This document shows positions 31,262 through 41,369 of a stretch of 64,000 bases of DNA, piece after piece. The first letter of the stretch is position 1. Each line of letters begins with the position of its first letter. Origin of the DNA: Gammaproteobacteria bacterium (GTDB lineage: Bacteria > Pseudomonadota > Gammaproteobacteria > UBA4575); NCBI GenBank assembly GCA_028279275.1, contig JANQOB010000012.1, forward strand, positions 84,203-148,202. The letters run 5' to 3'. A model generated the notes under the pieces. That model was not told where the DNA came from. It made no database searches and saw nothing but the letters and a program-made list of their open reading frames with translations. Both the position numbers and the translations under genes were made by a program.

Positions 31262-32023
31262 TTGTCTAAAATTCACTCAACTGCAGTTGTATCTCCAAAA
31301 GCGGAAATCGATACCGACGTAAAAATCGGACCTTACAGCGTTGTTGAAGAAAACGTGATCATTGGTGCAGGAACCGAAATTGGGCCGCATTGCGTAATTC
31401 ATTCTTATGTAAAGCTTGGTAAGAGTAATCAACTACATGCTCAAGCTGTAATTGGTGGTTTACCTCAAGATTTATCTTTTAGTGGTGAAGAAACATGGGT
31501 GGAGATTGGTGATGAAAATATTATTCGTGAAAATTGTACAATTCACCGTTCCACTAATCCAGACATGCCAACAACTTTAGGTTCTAAATGCTTTTTAATG
31601 AGCTACTCACATGTTGCTCATGATTGCCAACTTGGTAATGAAGTTATTCTTACTGCTTATGTTGGTCTAAGCGGGCATATAGAAATTGGAGACAAAGCTA
31701 ATTTGGGTGGTCATGTAGGTACGCATCAATTTATTCGTATCGGCAAGATGTCGATGATTGCAGGGTATACCCCAGTCCGCAAAGATGTTTTGCCATTTTG
31801 TCTGTTAGGAGGAGACCCAGTACGGCATATGCGTTTAAATACAATTGGGTTACGACGATCAGGGGTCAAGGGTGAAGAATATAAAAAACTTGAACAAACA
31901 TTTCGAAATATTCGGGATGGAGAAGCGATAGAAGATCAGTATGGAACTCCAGAAATTGATTATCTTCGAGAATGGATGTTGGCGCCATCTAAACGCGGAA
32001 TTTATGGGTTTTTAAAAAACTGA
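31262..32023 (+). CDS. lpxA: UDP-N-acetylglucosamine acyltransferase LpxA
   Basis: First step of lipid A synthesis: transfers an (R)-3-hydroxyacyl chain from ACP to UDP-GlcNAc. Left-handed beta-helix hexapeptide repeats run from residue 2 to about 190, followed by a helical C-terminal part. The catalytic His is in SHVAHDCQLG, and GGHVGTHQF and the LNTIGLRRSGV tail are family features. It is 253 residues with a TTG start. It stands away from lpxB and fabZ, unlike the common lpxD-fabZ-lpxA-lpxB cluster. Confidence 0.93.
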   Translation: MSKIHSTAVVSPKAEIDTDVKIGPYSVVEENVIIGAGTEIGPHCVIHSYVKLGKSNQLHAQAVIGGLPQDLSFSGEETWVEIGDENIIRENCTIHRSTNPDMPTTLGSKCFLMSYSHVAHDCQLGNEVILTAYVGLSGHIEIGDKANLGGHVGTHQFIRIGKMSMIAGYTPVRKDVLPFCLLGGDPVRHMRLNTIGLRRSGVKGEEYKKLEQTFRNIRDGEAIEDQYGTPEIDYLREWMLAPSKRGIYGFLKN

Positions 32024-32047
32024 AAATATCCCGTTAATCTTCATTAA

Positions 32048-32563
32048 ATGTCTGTGCTTATAAAATTGATTTTTGAAATTTGCCTGTTGCGAAAAGGTCC
32101 AGAGGACTTGCCTGCAAATCGCGCGGTGTTGTTAAACTTGCTATTAATAAGTCTCGTGGTTTCTATATTTTTAGGCTTGATGATTTATGATACGAATGTT
32201 GCCGTGATTTCTAGCATATCAGGATTATTATTTTCATATATTTTTACAAAGATATTATTAAGTAAAAAGCCTGAGCGTTTTACACAAACATTTAGTGCGA
32301 TGTTAGGGACTGTCACTTTAATTAATCTCCTTTCTTTACCGGTTTTTGCTCCCTTATCGAATGAGCAGTTAAATGAGAATCTAGCTGTGTTACTAAGCGT
32401 GCTGAGCTTCGGGTTTTTAATTTGGATAATTGTAGTATATGGATTTATATTCAGCCGAGCACTTTCCATTGTTTTAAATTACGGGATCGCGATAAGCGTT
32501 GGTTATACTTTTTTAAGTATCATCATCTTGCAATTGATCCTGACTGGTAAAACACCTGCTTAA
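32048..32563 (+). CDS. Unknown multi-pass membrane protein
   Basis: 171 residues, four to five predicted membrane helices (near residues 28-48, 52-70, 82-100, 110-135 and 140-165). It has no catalytic motif and I do not recognise the family. It lies 24 bp after lpxA, and its TAA stop overlaps the mpl start (TAATG), so it is coupled to cell-envelope genes. It may be a Yip1-like protein, but that is a guess. Confidence 0.75.
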   Translation: MSVLIKLIFEICLLRKGPEDLPANRAVLLNLLLISLVVSIFLGLMIYDTNVAVISSISGLLFSYIFTKILLSKKPERFTQTFSAMLGTVTLINLLSLPVFAPLSNEQLNENLAVLLSVLSFGFLIWIIVVYGFIFSRALSIVLNYGIAISVGYTFLSIIILQLILTGKTPA

Positions 32564-33945
32564 TGCATATTCATATTCTTGGAATTTGCGGAACTTTTAT
32601 GGGTAGTTTAGCTATTATCGCTAAACAGTTAGGGCATACTGTTTCTGGTTCTGATGCAAATGTTTACCCGCCTATGAGCACTCAACTGGAAATGGCAGGT
32701 ATAGAGTTAATGAGCGGCTATTCAGTTGATCATCTGTTCCCCATGCCAGATCAAATCATTGTTGGTAATGTTATGGCACGTGGTAATGAGGTTGCTGAGT
32801 ATTTGCTCAATAACCATATACCCTATACATCGGGTCCTGCTTGGTTACATGATCAAGTACTACAAGAGCGCTGGGTACTCGCTGTGGCTGGTACACATGG
32901 CAAAACTACCACGAGTAGCATGCTTGCCTGGATCTTGGAATCGGCAGGATTAAAGCCTGGATTTTTGATTGGTGGTGTGCCTGAAAACTTTGATTACTCT
33001 TCTCGGTTGGGCGATTCTAAGTACTTCGTAATTGAAGCAGATGAATACGATACCGCTTTTTTTGATAAGCGGTCAAAATTCATACATTACTGTCCCCATA
33101 CATTACTGATAAATAACTTAGAATTCGATCATGCAGATATATTCGATGATCTAGACGCTATTAAGCGCCAATTCCACCACCTGCTTCGTATTCTGCCCAG
33201 TGATGGAAAGCTCATCATCAATCAAGACGATCCAAATATTAAAGATGTAATTGATATGGGATGCTGGACACCAATTGAGTCATTTTCTACAACTAATCAT
33301 GCTGCAACTTGGTTTGCAGATGATATAGACCTTCAAAACTCCCAGTTTACGTTGCAACAAAATGACAAACCTCGTGGTTTGGGGGCGTTAAAGCTATTTG
33401 GTCGTCATAATATTAGCAACGCGATTGCAGCGATTGCTGCAGCGCAGCATGCGGGTGTTTATGTTGAAGATGCACTGCAAGCGCTTACGACATTTTCTGG
33501 TGTGAAACGACGTTTAGAGCATAAAGGTACATTTAACAACATAAATATCTATGATGACTTTGCTCATCATCCAACAGAAATTGCAGCAACAATTTCAGCA
33601 TTTAAAGATCAATACCCAGAGGGTCGCATCATTACAATTTTTGAACCACGCTCAAATTCAATGCGTCTTGGGATTCATATTGAGCATTTGGCCAACGCCT
33701 TTGATGATGCAGACAAAGTATTTATTTTTGAACCCAGTGATTTAGAGTGGTCAATAAAAGAAGTAACACAAAATATTAAACCGGAAACTAAAGTATTTAC
33801 TGAAGTAGATAATGTTATTTTAGATTTAATTAATGAAGTAAAGCCAGGAGATAATATATTAATTCTTAGTAATGGAAGTTTTGATGGCCTGTCTGCAAAA
33901 TTAGTGTTACAGATGTCAAGACGCGAGTCTGATGCCATTCATTAG
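32563..33945 (+). CDS. mpl: Murein peptide ligase Mpl
   Basis: Attaches the recycled tripeptide L-Ala-gamma-D-Glu-meso-DAP to UDP-MurNAc in peptidoglycan recycling. Mur-ligase fold: N-terminal HILGICGTFMGSLA, the ATP loop AGTHGKTTTSSML near residue 108, the central domain EADEYDTAFFDKRSKF, and the C-terminal YDDFAHHPTE. It is 460 residues, the normal size. It overlaps the membrane gene at its 5' end and lies 15 bp before the kinase gene. Confidence 0.95.
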   Translation: MHIHILGICGTFMGSLAIIAKQLGHTVSGSDANVYPPMSTQLEMAGIELMSGYSVDHLFPMPDQIIVGNVMARGNEVAEYLLNNHIPYTSGPAWLHDQVLQERWVLAVAGTHGKTTTSSMLAWILESAGLKPGFLIGGVPENFDYSSRLGDSKYFVIEADEYDTAFFDKRSKFIHYCPHTLLINNLEFDHADIFDDLDAIKRQFHHLLRILPSDGKLIINQDDPNIKDVIDMGCWTPIESFSTTNHAATWFADDIDLQNSQFTLQQNDKPRGLGALKLFGRHNISNAIAAIAAAQHAGVYVEDALQALTTFSGVKRRLEHKGTFNNINIYDDFAHHPTEIAATISAFKDQYPEGRIITIFEPRSNSMRLGIHIEHLANAFDDADKVFIFEPSDLEWSIKEVTQNIKPETKVFTEVDNVILDLINEVKPGDNILILSNGSFDGLSAKLVLQMSRRESDAIH

Positions 33946-33960
33946 ATTGTTTTTATTAAC

Positions 33961-35268
33961 ATGACAAACAAAAGAAAACGCCGCAGTTTATCTTCTGGGG
34001 ATCGGATTGGTAAATATCAACTAGATGGAATCATTCATCAGGGGAAGTATCGCACAATATATAAAGCATTTGATCCTTTTTTAGAACGCGATGTGGCTAT
34101 AAAAGTCAGTCAGTTCCCGGATAATCAACACGGCGAAGAAAATTCACAACAATTGCGAAATTCATTTTTTTTAGAAACGCGAGCCGTAGGGCAACTACAA
34201 CATCCAAACATTGTTGCAGTCTATGATGCAGGCGTGGGTGACCGTCAAACATTCATTGTCATGGAGTATATTGAGGCGAAGAGTTTGGCTTCAATTATGA
34301 ATGCTAAAGAAGAAATCCCAATCTCAAAAGCAATTGATATTGCGTTTAAATGTTGCAAAGCACTTGAATATGCGCATAGTAAAAATGTTGTACACCGCGA
34401 TATAAAACCTGCAAATATATTAATCACAACGGACGGTAATGTTAAAATTGTAGACTTTGGTGTCGCCAAAGTACGTGATCAAATAGATACATTCTCTAGC
34501 GGGTTATTTGGTTCACCTTTATACATGTCTCCAGAGCAAATAGAAGAGCAGGAAGTTGGGCCAAGTACGGATTTGTATGCACTAGGTGTAGTCTTATATG
34601 AAATGTTAACAGGTGATAGATTATATGAGGCGGATAATGTGCATACATTAATGTATAAAATTTTGCATGAAAAACCTGAGTCACTCGCAAGTCGTGGAGT
34701 TGAGCATGCGAGCAAAATACAGCCCGTTATTGACCAAGCCTTAGAAAAATCTCAAGAGCAACGTTATCCGGCTGCTGCAGATTTTGCTGCGGCGATACGC
34801 AGTGTTGATATAGCTCTACGATATGAAGAATCCGAAATCATAAAGCAAGTTAATGCTGAGCAAGCAGGCATGCTTGGTTTTTTTAAAGATTTTAACCAGA
34901 AACAATTATCGGAGTTTGTGGACTTGGCAACCTGGCTGCGAATATCGCAAGATGAGACTATTATTTCTGCTGGTGAAATCGACCAAACTTTTTATGTAAT
35001 TGTGGCCGGTAGAGCAATTGTTTATAAATTAAATGAACCAGTGAAAACTTTAAATGAGGGTGATTGCTTTGGTGAAGTGGGGTTACTGCGTAATGAAAAT
35101 AGTAGTACCAGTATCATTGCCAATAGTGACATGTTGTTAATGAAGCTTACTACCTCTGATTTAGATAAAATGTCTACAACTTTGCAAGCGCAGTTTTATA
35201 AAGCAGTAGCACATTCTATGGTTAAGCGCTTAGCTGAAGACAAATTAACGGCTGATAAAGCAGCCTAA
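33961..35268 (+). CDS. Ser/Thr protein kinase fused to cyclic-nucleotide-binding-like domain
   Basis: 435 residues. Residues 15-280 are a Hanks-type kinase: AIK lysine, HRDIKPANIL catalytic loop, VDFGVAK, and activation segment YMSPEQIEE. The glycine loop is degenerate (HQGKYRTIY). Residues 305-420 are a cNMP-binding-like domain with FGEVGLL, but the usual Pro-Arg that holds the cyclic phosphate reads Asn-Ser (NENSSTS), so cAMP binding is doubtful. There is no membrane helix or PASTA domain. It lies 15 bp after mpl. Target unknown. Confidence 0.9.
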   Translation: MTNKRKRRSLSSGDRIGKYQLDGIIHQGKYRTIYKAFDPFLERDVAIKVSQFPDNQHGEENSQQLRNSFFLETRAVGQLQHPNIVAVYDAGVGDRQTFIVMEYIEAKSLASIMNAKEEIPISKAIDIAFKCCKALEYAHSKNVVHRDIKPANILITTDGNVKIVDFGVAKVRDQIDTFSSGLFGSPLYMSPEQIEEQEVGPSTDLYALGVVLYEMLTGDRLYEADNVHTLMYKILHEKPESLASRGVEHASKIQPVIDQALEKSQEQRYPAAADFAAAIRSVDIALRYEESEIIKQVNAEQAGMLGFFKDFNQKQLSEFVDLATWLRISQDETIISAGEIDQTFYVIVAGRAIVYKLNEPVKTLNEGDCFGEVGLLRNENSSTSIIANSDMLLMKLTTSDLDKMSTTLQAQFYKAVAHSMVKRLAEDKLTADKAA

Positions 35269-35348
35269 TCAAGGTAAAATTTGGATAACTCGAGTTGTCC
35301 AACTTGTCCTAATAATCTTATTTTTAAAAGAGGAAAAGTATTTAGCTC

Positions 35349-35942
35349 TTGTCTTCTAATTTACATACACTGCCATTGTTTCCTCTCAATACCGTTATTT
35401 TCCCTGGCGGAGCATTGCCTTTGCGAATTTTTGAGCCACGCTATTTAGATATGGTTAAAGAGTGTATGCGTAATAATCATGGATTTGGAATTACCTTGAT
35501 TAAAAATGGCAAAGAAACAGGGTCGGTAGCTAACGTGTACAAGACAGGTACAGAATGTCGTATAGACGATTGGGAAACCTTACCGGATGGTTTGTTGGGT
35601 ATTACTGCATATGGCGAAAGTAGAATACATATCGAGAATACTCACGTTCAAACAGACCAATTGTTGATGGGAGAAGTCGAGTCTCTAGAGGAGGACTCTG
35701 ATAAAGAATTGCCGGAAGAATTTGAAGAAATGCGTATTTTGTTGCAAAACATAATAACCCAAATTGGGAAGCCATATATTAATTTACCTGCTCATTATGA
35801 TAAGGCAGGGTGGGTGGGTGCTCGTCTTACAGAACTGTTACCTCTACAATCTGCAATTAAGCAAAGGCTCTTAGAGATAAATGATCACGTAGTGCGTTTA
35901 TATCATCTAAAGGAAGCTATGCAGGAATTTAAATTTATTTAA
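35349..35942 (+). CDS. LON substrate-binding-domain protein
   Basis: A stand-alone LON N-terminal domain of 197 residues without ATPase or protease parts. Visible family motifs are LPLFPLNTVIFPGGALPLRIFEPRYLDM near the start and GFGITLIKNG. Such proteins are common and poorly understood; some link to protein quality control. The start is TTG, with a possible RBS AGAGGA too far upstream. It stands between the kinase gene and a thioredoxin gene. Confidence 0.88.
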   Translation: MSSNLHTLPLFPLNTVIFPGGALPLRIFEPRYLDMVKECMRNNHGFGITLIKNGKETGSVANVYKTGTECRIDDWETLPDGLLGITAYGESRIHIENTHVQTDQLLMGEVESLEEDSDKELPEEFEEMRILLQNIITQIGKPYINLPAHYDKAGWVGARLTELLPLQSAIKQRLLEINDHVVRLYHLKEAMQEFKFI

Positions 35943-35956
35943 CAAAGGAGAGTAAT

Positions 35957-36340
35957 GTGGCAACGATTGCCCTAACAAAGGATAGCTTTAACGAAACTGT
36001 TGAAAACAATGATACTGTAATAATTGATTTTTGGGCTTCTTGGTGCGGTCCTTGTAAGTCTTTTGCGCCGACATTTGAGAACGCATCTGAAAATCATGAG
36101 GATGTTGTATTTGCTAAAGTGAATACCGAAGAAGAGCAAGAGCTCGCCCAAGCTTGCAATATTCGCTCGATACCTACATTGATGATTTTTCGAGAGCAAA
36201 TTTTACTGTATTCGCAAGCAGGTGCATTACCGCCAGCACAATTAGAAGACATCATTGACAAAACAAAAGCTTTAGACATGGACCAAGTACGTGCAGATAT
36301 TGAAAAGCAAAGTGAAGAGCAAGATTCAAAAAATTCTTGA
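35957..36340 (+). CDS. Thioredoxin
   Basis: Thiol-disulfide oxidoreductase of 127 residues. The active-site motif is WASWCGPCKSFAP near residue 31; RSIPTLMIF carries the conserved cis-proline. It is cytoplasmic, with no signal peptide. The start is GTG 35957 behind AAAGGAG. It has about 20 more residues at the C-terminus than E. coli TrxA, forming a charged tail (EKQSEEQDSKNS). It lies 14 bp after the LON-domain gene. Confidence 0.92.
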   Translation: MATIALTKDSFNETVENNDTVIIDFWASWCGPCKSFAPTFENASENHEDVVFAKVNTEEEQELAQACNIRSIPTLMIFREQILLYSQAGALPPAQLEDIIDKTKALDMDQVRADIEKQSEEQDSKNS

Positions 36341-36355
36341 GATCTATAGAGCTAT

Positions 36356-38188
36356 ATGACTGAATATCGTATCGATAAGATATCTGAAATAAGCTCAGAT
36401 ACGGTTCCTGAACGTTACACTGTGCGCCATGTATTAAATATGGCGCTTGTCCATAAAAAAGAACTTTTTTCTGCAAACATCATTGCCATAGTTGCGGTAC
36501 TCGCTAGCATACCCATCCCTTTGTTAATTCCTTTATTGATTGACGAAGTTTTATTAGACAAGCCAGGTAAAGTGGTGGAAACAATTGGAAGTTTTTTTCC
36601 AGAATCACTGCACAGTCCTTTTCTTTATATCATCGCGCTCACTGTGGTGTGTATTGTGTTGCGCTTAATCTATTTATTGCTAAATGTTTGGCAAACGAAA
36701 AAGTTTGTAGGTATTGCTAAAGATATAATTTACCGTATCCGCTATCAGTTACTTAATCGGCTTAAATCAGTGGCGATGTCTGAATATGAAACTTTGGGCG
36801 GTGGTGCGGTTTCATCAAAGTTTGTCACGGATTTAAATACAGTAGACCAATTTGCTGGAGAAACAGTAAGTAAATTCTTAGTTGCTGCTTTAACTATAAT
36901 TGGAGTTGCTGGCGTGCTGATATGGTTGCACTGGCAGCTTGCTCTTTTCATATTATTTGTAAATCCTTTGGTGATTTACATCACTATGTTGATTGGAAAA
37001 AAAGTAAAAGAGCTAAAGAAGCAGGAAAATAAATCTTTTGAAAAATTTCAACAATCACTCACTGAAACCTTAGATGGTATACAGCAGATTCGTGCCAGTA
37101 ACCGTGAAACCTATTATCTAGACCGTGTAAAGGAAGATGCAGAACAAGTAAAACAGCATTCAACTGCATTTTCTTGGAAAAGTGATGCAGCCAACCGCTT
37201 GTCATTCTCAGTATTTTTAGTTGGCTTTGATATCTTCCGAGCAGTAAGTATGGCGATGGTACTGCTAACGGATCTCAGCATAGGTGAAATGATTGCAGTG
37301 TTTGGATATCTATGGTTCATGATGGGACCAGTACAAGAAGTGCTTGGTATTCAATATTCTTTTTATGGAGCCAAAGCAGCACTTGGGCGTATCAATGAAT
37401 TACTCTATCTACCAAGTGAGCCCAAGTATCCGCATATTGAAAACCCTTTTGTGGATAAACATGCTGTCAGTGTACAAGTTAAAGATATCAAGTTTGCCTA
37501 TGGAGATGGCCCCTATGTGCTCGATGGTGTAAATCTGTCTATAGAGGCTGGAGAAAAAGTCGCACTTGTGGGCGCCAGTGGTGGTGGAAAGTCGACATTA
37601 GTACAAGTCTTATTGGGATTATACCCGCCATTATTTGGCGAAATTAAGTTTGATAACATTTCTGTCTCACGCATTGGTATGGAAGTTGTGCGTGAACATG
37701 TTGCTTGCGTATTGCAACATCCGGCTTTATTTAATGACACTGTGCGCATGAATTTAACATTAGGTCGTGAGGTGCCTGACGTTGCTTTATGGCGAGTGCT
37801 CGAGGTCGCGCAGATTAAAGATGTTGTCGAGGCTATGCCGAGAGGGTTAGATAGTTTAATTGGTGTCGATGGTATTCGTTTATCGGGGGGGCAGCGTCAG
37901 CGTATTGCAATAGCAAGAATGGCACTCACAAATCCACAAGTCGTTATTTTAGATGAAGCAACTTCGGCACTTGATGCAGAGACAGAAGCAAAATTGCATA
38001 TTGCCTTAGCAGATTATCTGAAAGGACGTACGATGATTATTGTTGCCCATAGACTGAGCGCAGTAAAACAAGCCGATACCGTATACGTGTTTGAAGATGG
38101 AAAAGTAACGGAACAAGGAGGTCATGATGAGTTGCTTATTGCAAATGGATTGTATGCAAAATTATATGGCCAACATCAAACTGCATAA
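36356..38188 (+). CDS. ABC transporter, fused permease and ATPase
   Basis: 610 residues. The N-terminal half has six membrane helices of the type I exporter fold; the C-terminal half is an ATPase with Walker A GASGGGKST, signature LSGGQRQR, Walker B VVILDEATSALD, and switch His VAHRLS. It works as a dimer. Substrate cannot be told; MsbA-like lipid or a peptide export role is possible. It overlaps the next gene by 23 bp. Confidence 0.92.
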   Translation: MTEYRIDKISEISSDTVPERYTVRHVLNMALVHKKELFSANIIAIVAVLASIPIPLLIPLLIDEVLLDKPGKVVETIGSFFPESLHSPFLYIIALTVVCIVLRLIYLLLNVWQTKKFVGIAKDIIYRIRYQLLNRLKSVAMSEYETLGGGAVSSKFVTDLNTVDQFAGETVSKFLVAALTIIGVAGVLIWLHWQLALFILFVNPLVIYITMLIGKKVKELKKQENKSFEKFQQSLTETLDGIQQIRASNRETYYLDRVKEDAEQVKQHSTAFSWKSDAANRLSFSVFLVGFDIFRAVSMAMVLLTDLSIGEMIAVFGYLWFMMGPVQEVLGIQYSFYGAKAALGRINELLYLPSEPKYPHIENPFVDKHAVSVQVKDIKFAYGDGPYVLDGVNLSIEAGEKVALVGASGGGKSTLVQVLLGLYPPLFGEIKFDNISVSRIGMEVVREHVACVLQHPALFNDTVRMNLTLGREVPDVALWRVLEVAQIKDVVEAMPRGLDSLIGVDGIRLSGGQRQRIAIARMALTNPQVVILDEATSALDAETEAKLHIALADYLKGRTMIIVAHRLSAVKQADTVYVFEDGKVTEQGGHDELLIANGLYAKLYGQHQTA

Positions 38189-39053
38189 GTGTATATTTAT
38201 TTTAATAGTTGGAATGTTTAGTGCATCAGCCTGTGCACAATCGTCATTCTCATACAATCATCTTAGCAATAGTGGTAAGAAATTTACTCCTGCTTCAAAG
38301 ATGTCGAGCAAGGACTGGAATCATCCGGATGAGTTAGAGCGTGTATGGCAAGCCAGTCTTGTAAGAATTCCTGATCAAGAAGAAGGATTTATTGAAACGA
38401 GTATTGCTGAAATTAATTCCGCATCTCTGAAAACTAAAAAAAAGTATCCAACCGTAGTTTATTTACATGGCTGTTCAGGAATCTGGGCAGGAACCATACG
38501 GCGAATCAATTTTTTAGCAAAGAATGGTTTTGCAGTGATTGCTCCACCTAGTTTTGCGCGTGCAAAATATCCTCGTTCTTGCAGTGTGTATGAAAACGCT
38601 GGAGGAATGTATCGAGACACTATTAAAATGAGACAAAATGATGCAGGGTATGCTATAGAGAAAGCAAAAAATTTAGCTTGGGTAGACGAAAATAATATGT
38701 TCTTAATGGGGCTAAGTGAAGGTGGAATTACTGCAGCGACTTTTTTTTCAAAAAGTAATAATCATTCTGTCAATGCACGCGTAGTAGAAGGTTGGACATG
38801 CACATCCGTATGGGATGAATATCGAGGCATCCGGGCTCCTAAAGATGAGCCTGTATTAACCTTGGTAGGCTCTAAAGATCCATGGTTTCAAAATCCTTAT
38901 ACTAATGGTGAGTGCACTGATTTTATTAATAAACGTAATGGCAGTAGATCGGTTGTATTTAAAAAAGGTGATTTAAGCTACAAGCATGAGTTACTAGAAG
39001 ATCAATATGTGCAAAAAATAGTAAAAGAATTTTTGCAACAAAATATTAACTAG
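38166..39053 (+). CDS. Secreted dienelactone-hydrolase-like protein
   Basis: Alpha/beta hydrolase of about 295 residues with a signal peptide (MANIKLHKCIFILIVGMF); cleavage after ACA is likely. YLHGCSGIW is the oxyanion region and FLMGLSEGGITAA holds the nucleophile Ser. A likely acid and His are VGSKDPWF and YKHELLED. I choose ATG 38166, which gives a proper signal sequence; in-frame starts reach back to 38124. It overlaps the ABC gene, so the pair may act together. Substrate unknown. Confidence 0.82.
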   Translation: MANIKLHKCIFILIVGMFSASACAQSSFSYNHLSNSGKKFTPASKMSSKDWNHPDELERVWQASLVRIPDQEEGFIETSIAEINSASLKTKKKYPTVVYLHGCSGIWAGTIRRINFLAKNGFAVIAPPSFARAKYPRSCSVYENAGGMYRDTIKMRQNDAGYAIEKAKNLAWVDENNMFLMGLSEGGITAATFFSKSNNHSVNARVVEGWTCTSVWDEYRGIRAPKDEPVLTLVGSKDPWFQNPYTNGECTDFINKRNGSRSVVFKKGDLSYKHELLEDQYVQKIVKEFLQQNIN

Positions 39054-39064
39054 TTTATTCCAAT

Positions 39065-39439
39065 ATGCAGCCAGGCGTTGTGAAATTTGATTCATCGAAA
39101 GAATATTTTTTCGATGAGGGCTGTTATATAACGGAGCTTTCAAACTCCATTGAAGATCCAGGCTTATCGGTTGCGAGAGTGCGAGTAGAGCCGGGGGTTA
39201 AAACCAAGCTACATCTTCTTACAAATACAATTGAGCGTTATGTAATACTAGAAGGTAAAGGAACTATAGCGCTTGAAGATCAAGATCCTACAAAAGTCTC
39301 TGCTAATGATGTTGTAATTATTCCAGCAGATTGCGCGCAACAGATAACTAACTCTGGGGACTGTGATTTGATATTCCTGGCGCTATGCTCACCAAGATTC
39401 AGTATAGATTGTTATAAAGATCTATCTGACCTTGCTTAA
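39065..39439 (+). CDS. Cupin-domain protein
   Basis: 124 residues, single cupin beta-barrel. [26 protein letters not shown] contains the first motif with metal-ligand-like His, and [21 protein letters not shown] the second, where the usual His is Gln, so metal binding may be altered. It lies 12 bp after the hydrolase gene, and its stop overlaps the convergent hemL stop. Function unknown. Confidence 0.85.
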   Translation: MQPGVVKFDSSKEYFFDEGCYITELSNSIEDPGLSVARVRVEPGVKTKLHLLTNTIERYVILEGKGTIALEDQDPTKVSANDVVIIPADCAQQITNSGDCDLIFLALCSPRFSIDCYKDLSDLA

Positions 39440-40716
39440 AATTTTGCAAAGGCCTTGTCAGCCATTTCAATTGTTTTTGCAATATCTTCTTCTGTATGAG
39501 CTGCAGATATAAATCCAGCTTCATAAGAAGAGGGCGCAAGGTAAACGCCTTGATCTAACATGCTATGAAAAAATTGATTGAAATGTTCAGTGTTACACGC
39601 AGTTACTTGAGCAAAGTTTGTAATTTTCTCTTCTTCACTGAAAAATAAACCAAACATCCCGCTGACATAATTTGCAGTAAGAGGAATATTATTTTTCTTG
39701 GCCGCATCTATCATGCCATCGACTAATAATTTTGTTTTGCGATGCAATTGGTCATGAAATCCACGTTCCGCTAAAAGTTTTAATGTTGTAAGGCCTGCAG
39801 TCATTGCAATTGGATTTCCCGAGAGCGTACCTGCTTGATACACAGGGCCTGCTGGGGCCAATGAATCCATGATAGCGCGTTCCCCACCGAGTGCGCCCAC
39901 AGGCATTCCTCCGCCTAAAATTTTTCCTAGCGTTGTAAGATCAGGAACAACTTTATAAAGTTGTTGTGCCCCTCCTTTGGCAACTCGAAAACCTGTCATC
40001 ACTTCGTCGAAAATCAAAATCGATTTGTATTCAGAACAAACCTTACGCAATCCTTGCAAGAACCCTTTTACAGGAGGTATACAATTCATGTTGCCTGCAA
40101 TGGGTTCAACAATTACACATGCAATTTCTTCTCCCACTTTTTCAAAGACTTGTTCTACTTCTTCAAGGTCGTTGTAAGTCAGTGTAAGAGTATTTTCTGC
40201 AAGTTCAGGTGGCACACCTGGAGAGCTGGGTACGCCAAGAGTAAGCGCGCCAGATCCCGCCTTCACTAACAGCGCGTCGCCATGTCCATGATAGCAGCCT
40301 TCAAATTTTACAATTTTATTACGCCCTGTATGACCACGCGCCAGGCGTATGGCACTCATAGTGGCTTCAGTTCCTGAGCTTGTCATGCGCACTAATTCAA
40401 TAGATTCAATTAGTTCACATACCATCTTGGCCATTTCGGTCTCGATTTCTGTGGGCGTGCCAAAACTCAAGCCGTGTTGAGCAGCATGTTGCACGGCTTC
40501 AATTACTTCCGGATGAGCATGACCTAAAATCATGGGTCCCCATGAACCAACATAGTCGATGTATTCTTTATCGTGAATATCATATATATGTGCACCGGAG
40601 GCACGTTTAATAAATACAGGTGCACCCCCCACTGCTTTAAAAGCGCGTACTGGTGAGTTCACTCCGCCAGGAATAAATTTTTGAGCCTCTTCGAATGCTT
40701 GTTCAGAAGTAGTCAT
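39436..40716 (-). CDS. hemL: Glutamate-1-semialdehyde 2,1-aminomutase
   Basis: PLP enzyme making 5-aminolevulinate from glutamate-1-semialdehyde, the C5 route to heme. PLP-lysine motif [28 protein letters not shown], and the N-terminal [14 protein letters not shown] are all intact. It is 426 residues, as expected. It is last in a thiD-thiE-hemL run on the minus strand. hemJ, a later heme gene, is also in the window (51445). Confidence 0.96.
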   Translation of the reverse strand: MTTSEQAFEEAQKFIPGGVNSPVRAFKAVGGAPVFIKRASGAHIYDIHDKEYIDYVGSWGPMILGHAHPEVIEAVQHAAQHGLSFGTPTEIETEMAKMVCELIESIELVRMTSSGTEATMSAIRLARGHTGRNKIVKFEGCYHGHGDALLVKAGSGALTLGVPSSPGVPPELAENTLTLTYNDLEEVEQVFEKVGEEIACVIVEPIAGNMNCIPPVKGFLQGLRKVCSEYKSILIFDEVMTGFRVAKGGAQQLYKVVPDLTTLGKILGGGMPVGALGGERAIMDSLAPAGPVYQAGTLSGNPIAMTAGLTTLKLLAERGFHDQLHRKTKLLVDGMIDAAKKNNIPLTANYVSGMFGLFFSEEEKITNFAQVTACNTEHFNQFFHSMLDQGVYLAPSSYEAGFISAAHTEEDIAKTIEMADKAFAKF

Positions 40717-40740
40717 ATCTTCAGTAATTTTTTTATGTGA

Positions 40741-41358
40741 TTAAAATAGCGACAAATATTCTTGCACAGCTTGTTGAGGAGATGAAGCGTTAAAAATACC
40801 GCTAATAACAGCAATCATATCTGCGCCAGCATTGAGTACTGTAGCAGCATTTTGAGGAGTAATCCCGCCGATGGCGCAAATAGGCGTGGTGAATTCGCTT
40901 TTTGCTTGTTTGATCAGCATTGTATCTGCTTTGGGTGCTTGGGGTTTAATCGCTGAACTGAAAAAACTGCCAAATGCAATGTAATCAGCGGAAGCTTGAA
41001 TGGCCGGTTTGGCATTTTTGAAATCTGCATAGCAAGAGGCACCAATTATTTTGTTTTTACCTAATATGTTTCTCGCTTTCTCAATTGAGAAATCATCTTT
41101 TCCTAGATGTACACCATCTGCATTTATTGATTTTGCGAGATTTACGTCATCATTTATGACGAGTAAACTTTGATATGTGTTTGTTAACTTTAGTAATTGT
41201 TTAGCAATTATAGTTTTTTTTGTTAACGAGTTAATTTTATCGCGGTACTGAATAATTTTTACACCTGCTGACAAGACTTCTTGAGTTTCAGAAATAATAT
41301 TTTTTTTACCAATACATTCTGCGTCAGCAATAACGTAAAGACCTTGAAGTTTTTGCAT
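40741..41358 (-). CDS. thiE: Thiamine-phosphate synthase
   Basis: Joins HMP pyrophosphate and thiazole phosphate to thiamine phosphate. The TIM-barrel motifs YVIADAEC, IQYRDK, LLVINDDVNLAKSINADGVHLGKDDF and PICAIGGITPQNAATVLNAGADMIAVISGIF are family features. It is 205 residues. It lies 24 bp from hemL and 11 bp from thiD. No TPP riboswitch is visible at thiD. Confidence 0.95.
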   Translation of the reverse strand: MQKLQGLYVIADAECIGKKNIISETQEVLSAGVKIIQYRDKINSLTKKTIIAKQLLKLTNTYQSLLVINDDVNLAKSINADGVHLGKDDFSIEKARNILGKNKIIGASCYADFKNAKPAIQASADYIAFGSFFSSAIKPQAPKADTMLIKQAKSEFTTPICAIGGITPQNAATVLNAGADMIAVISGIFNASSPQQAVQEYLSLF

Positions 41359-41369
41359 GCAGGAAAAAG

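Noticed and set aside
39961..40269. Overlapping plus-strand frames inside hemL
   Set aside because: Shadows of the conserved hemL coding strand.
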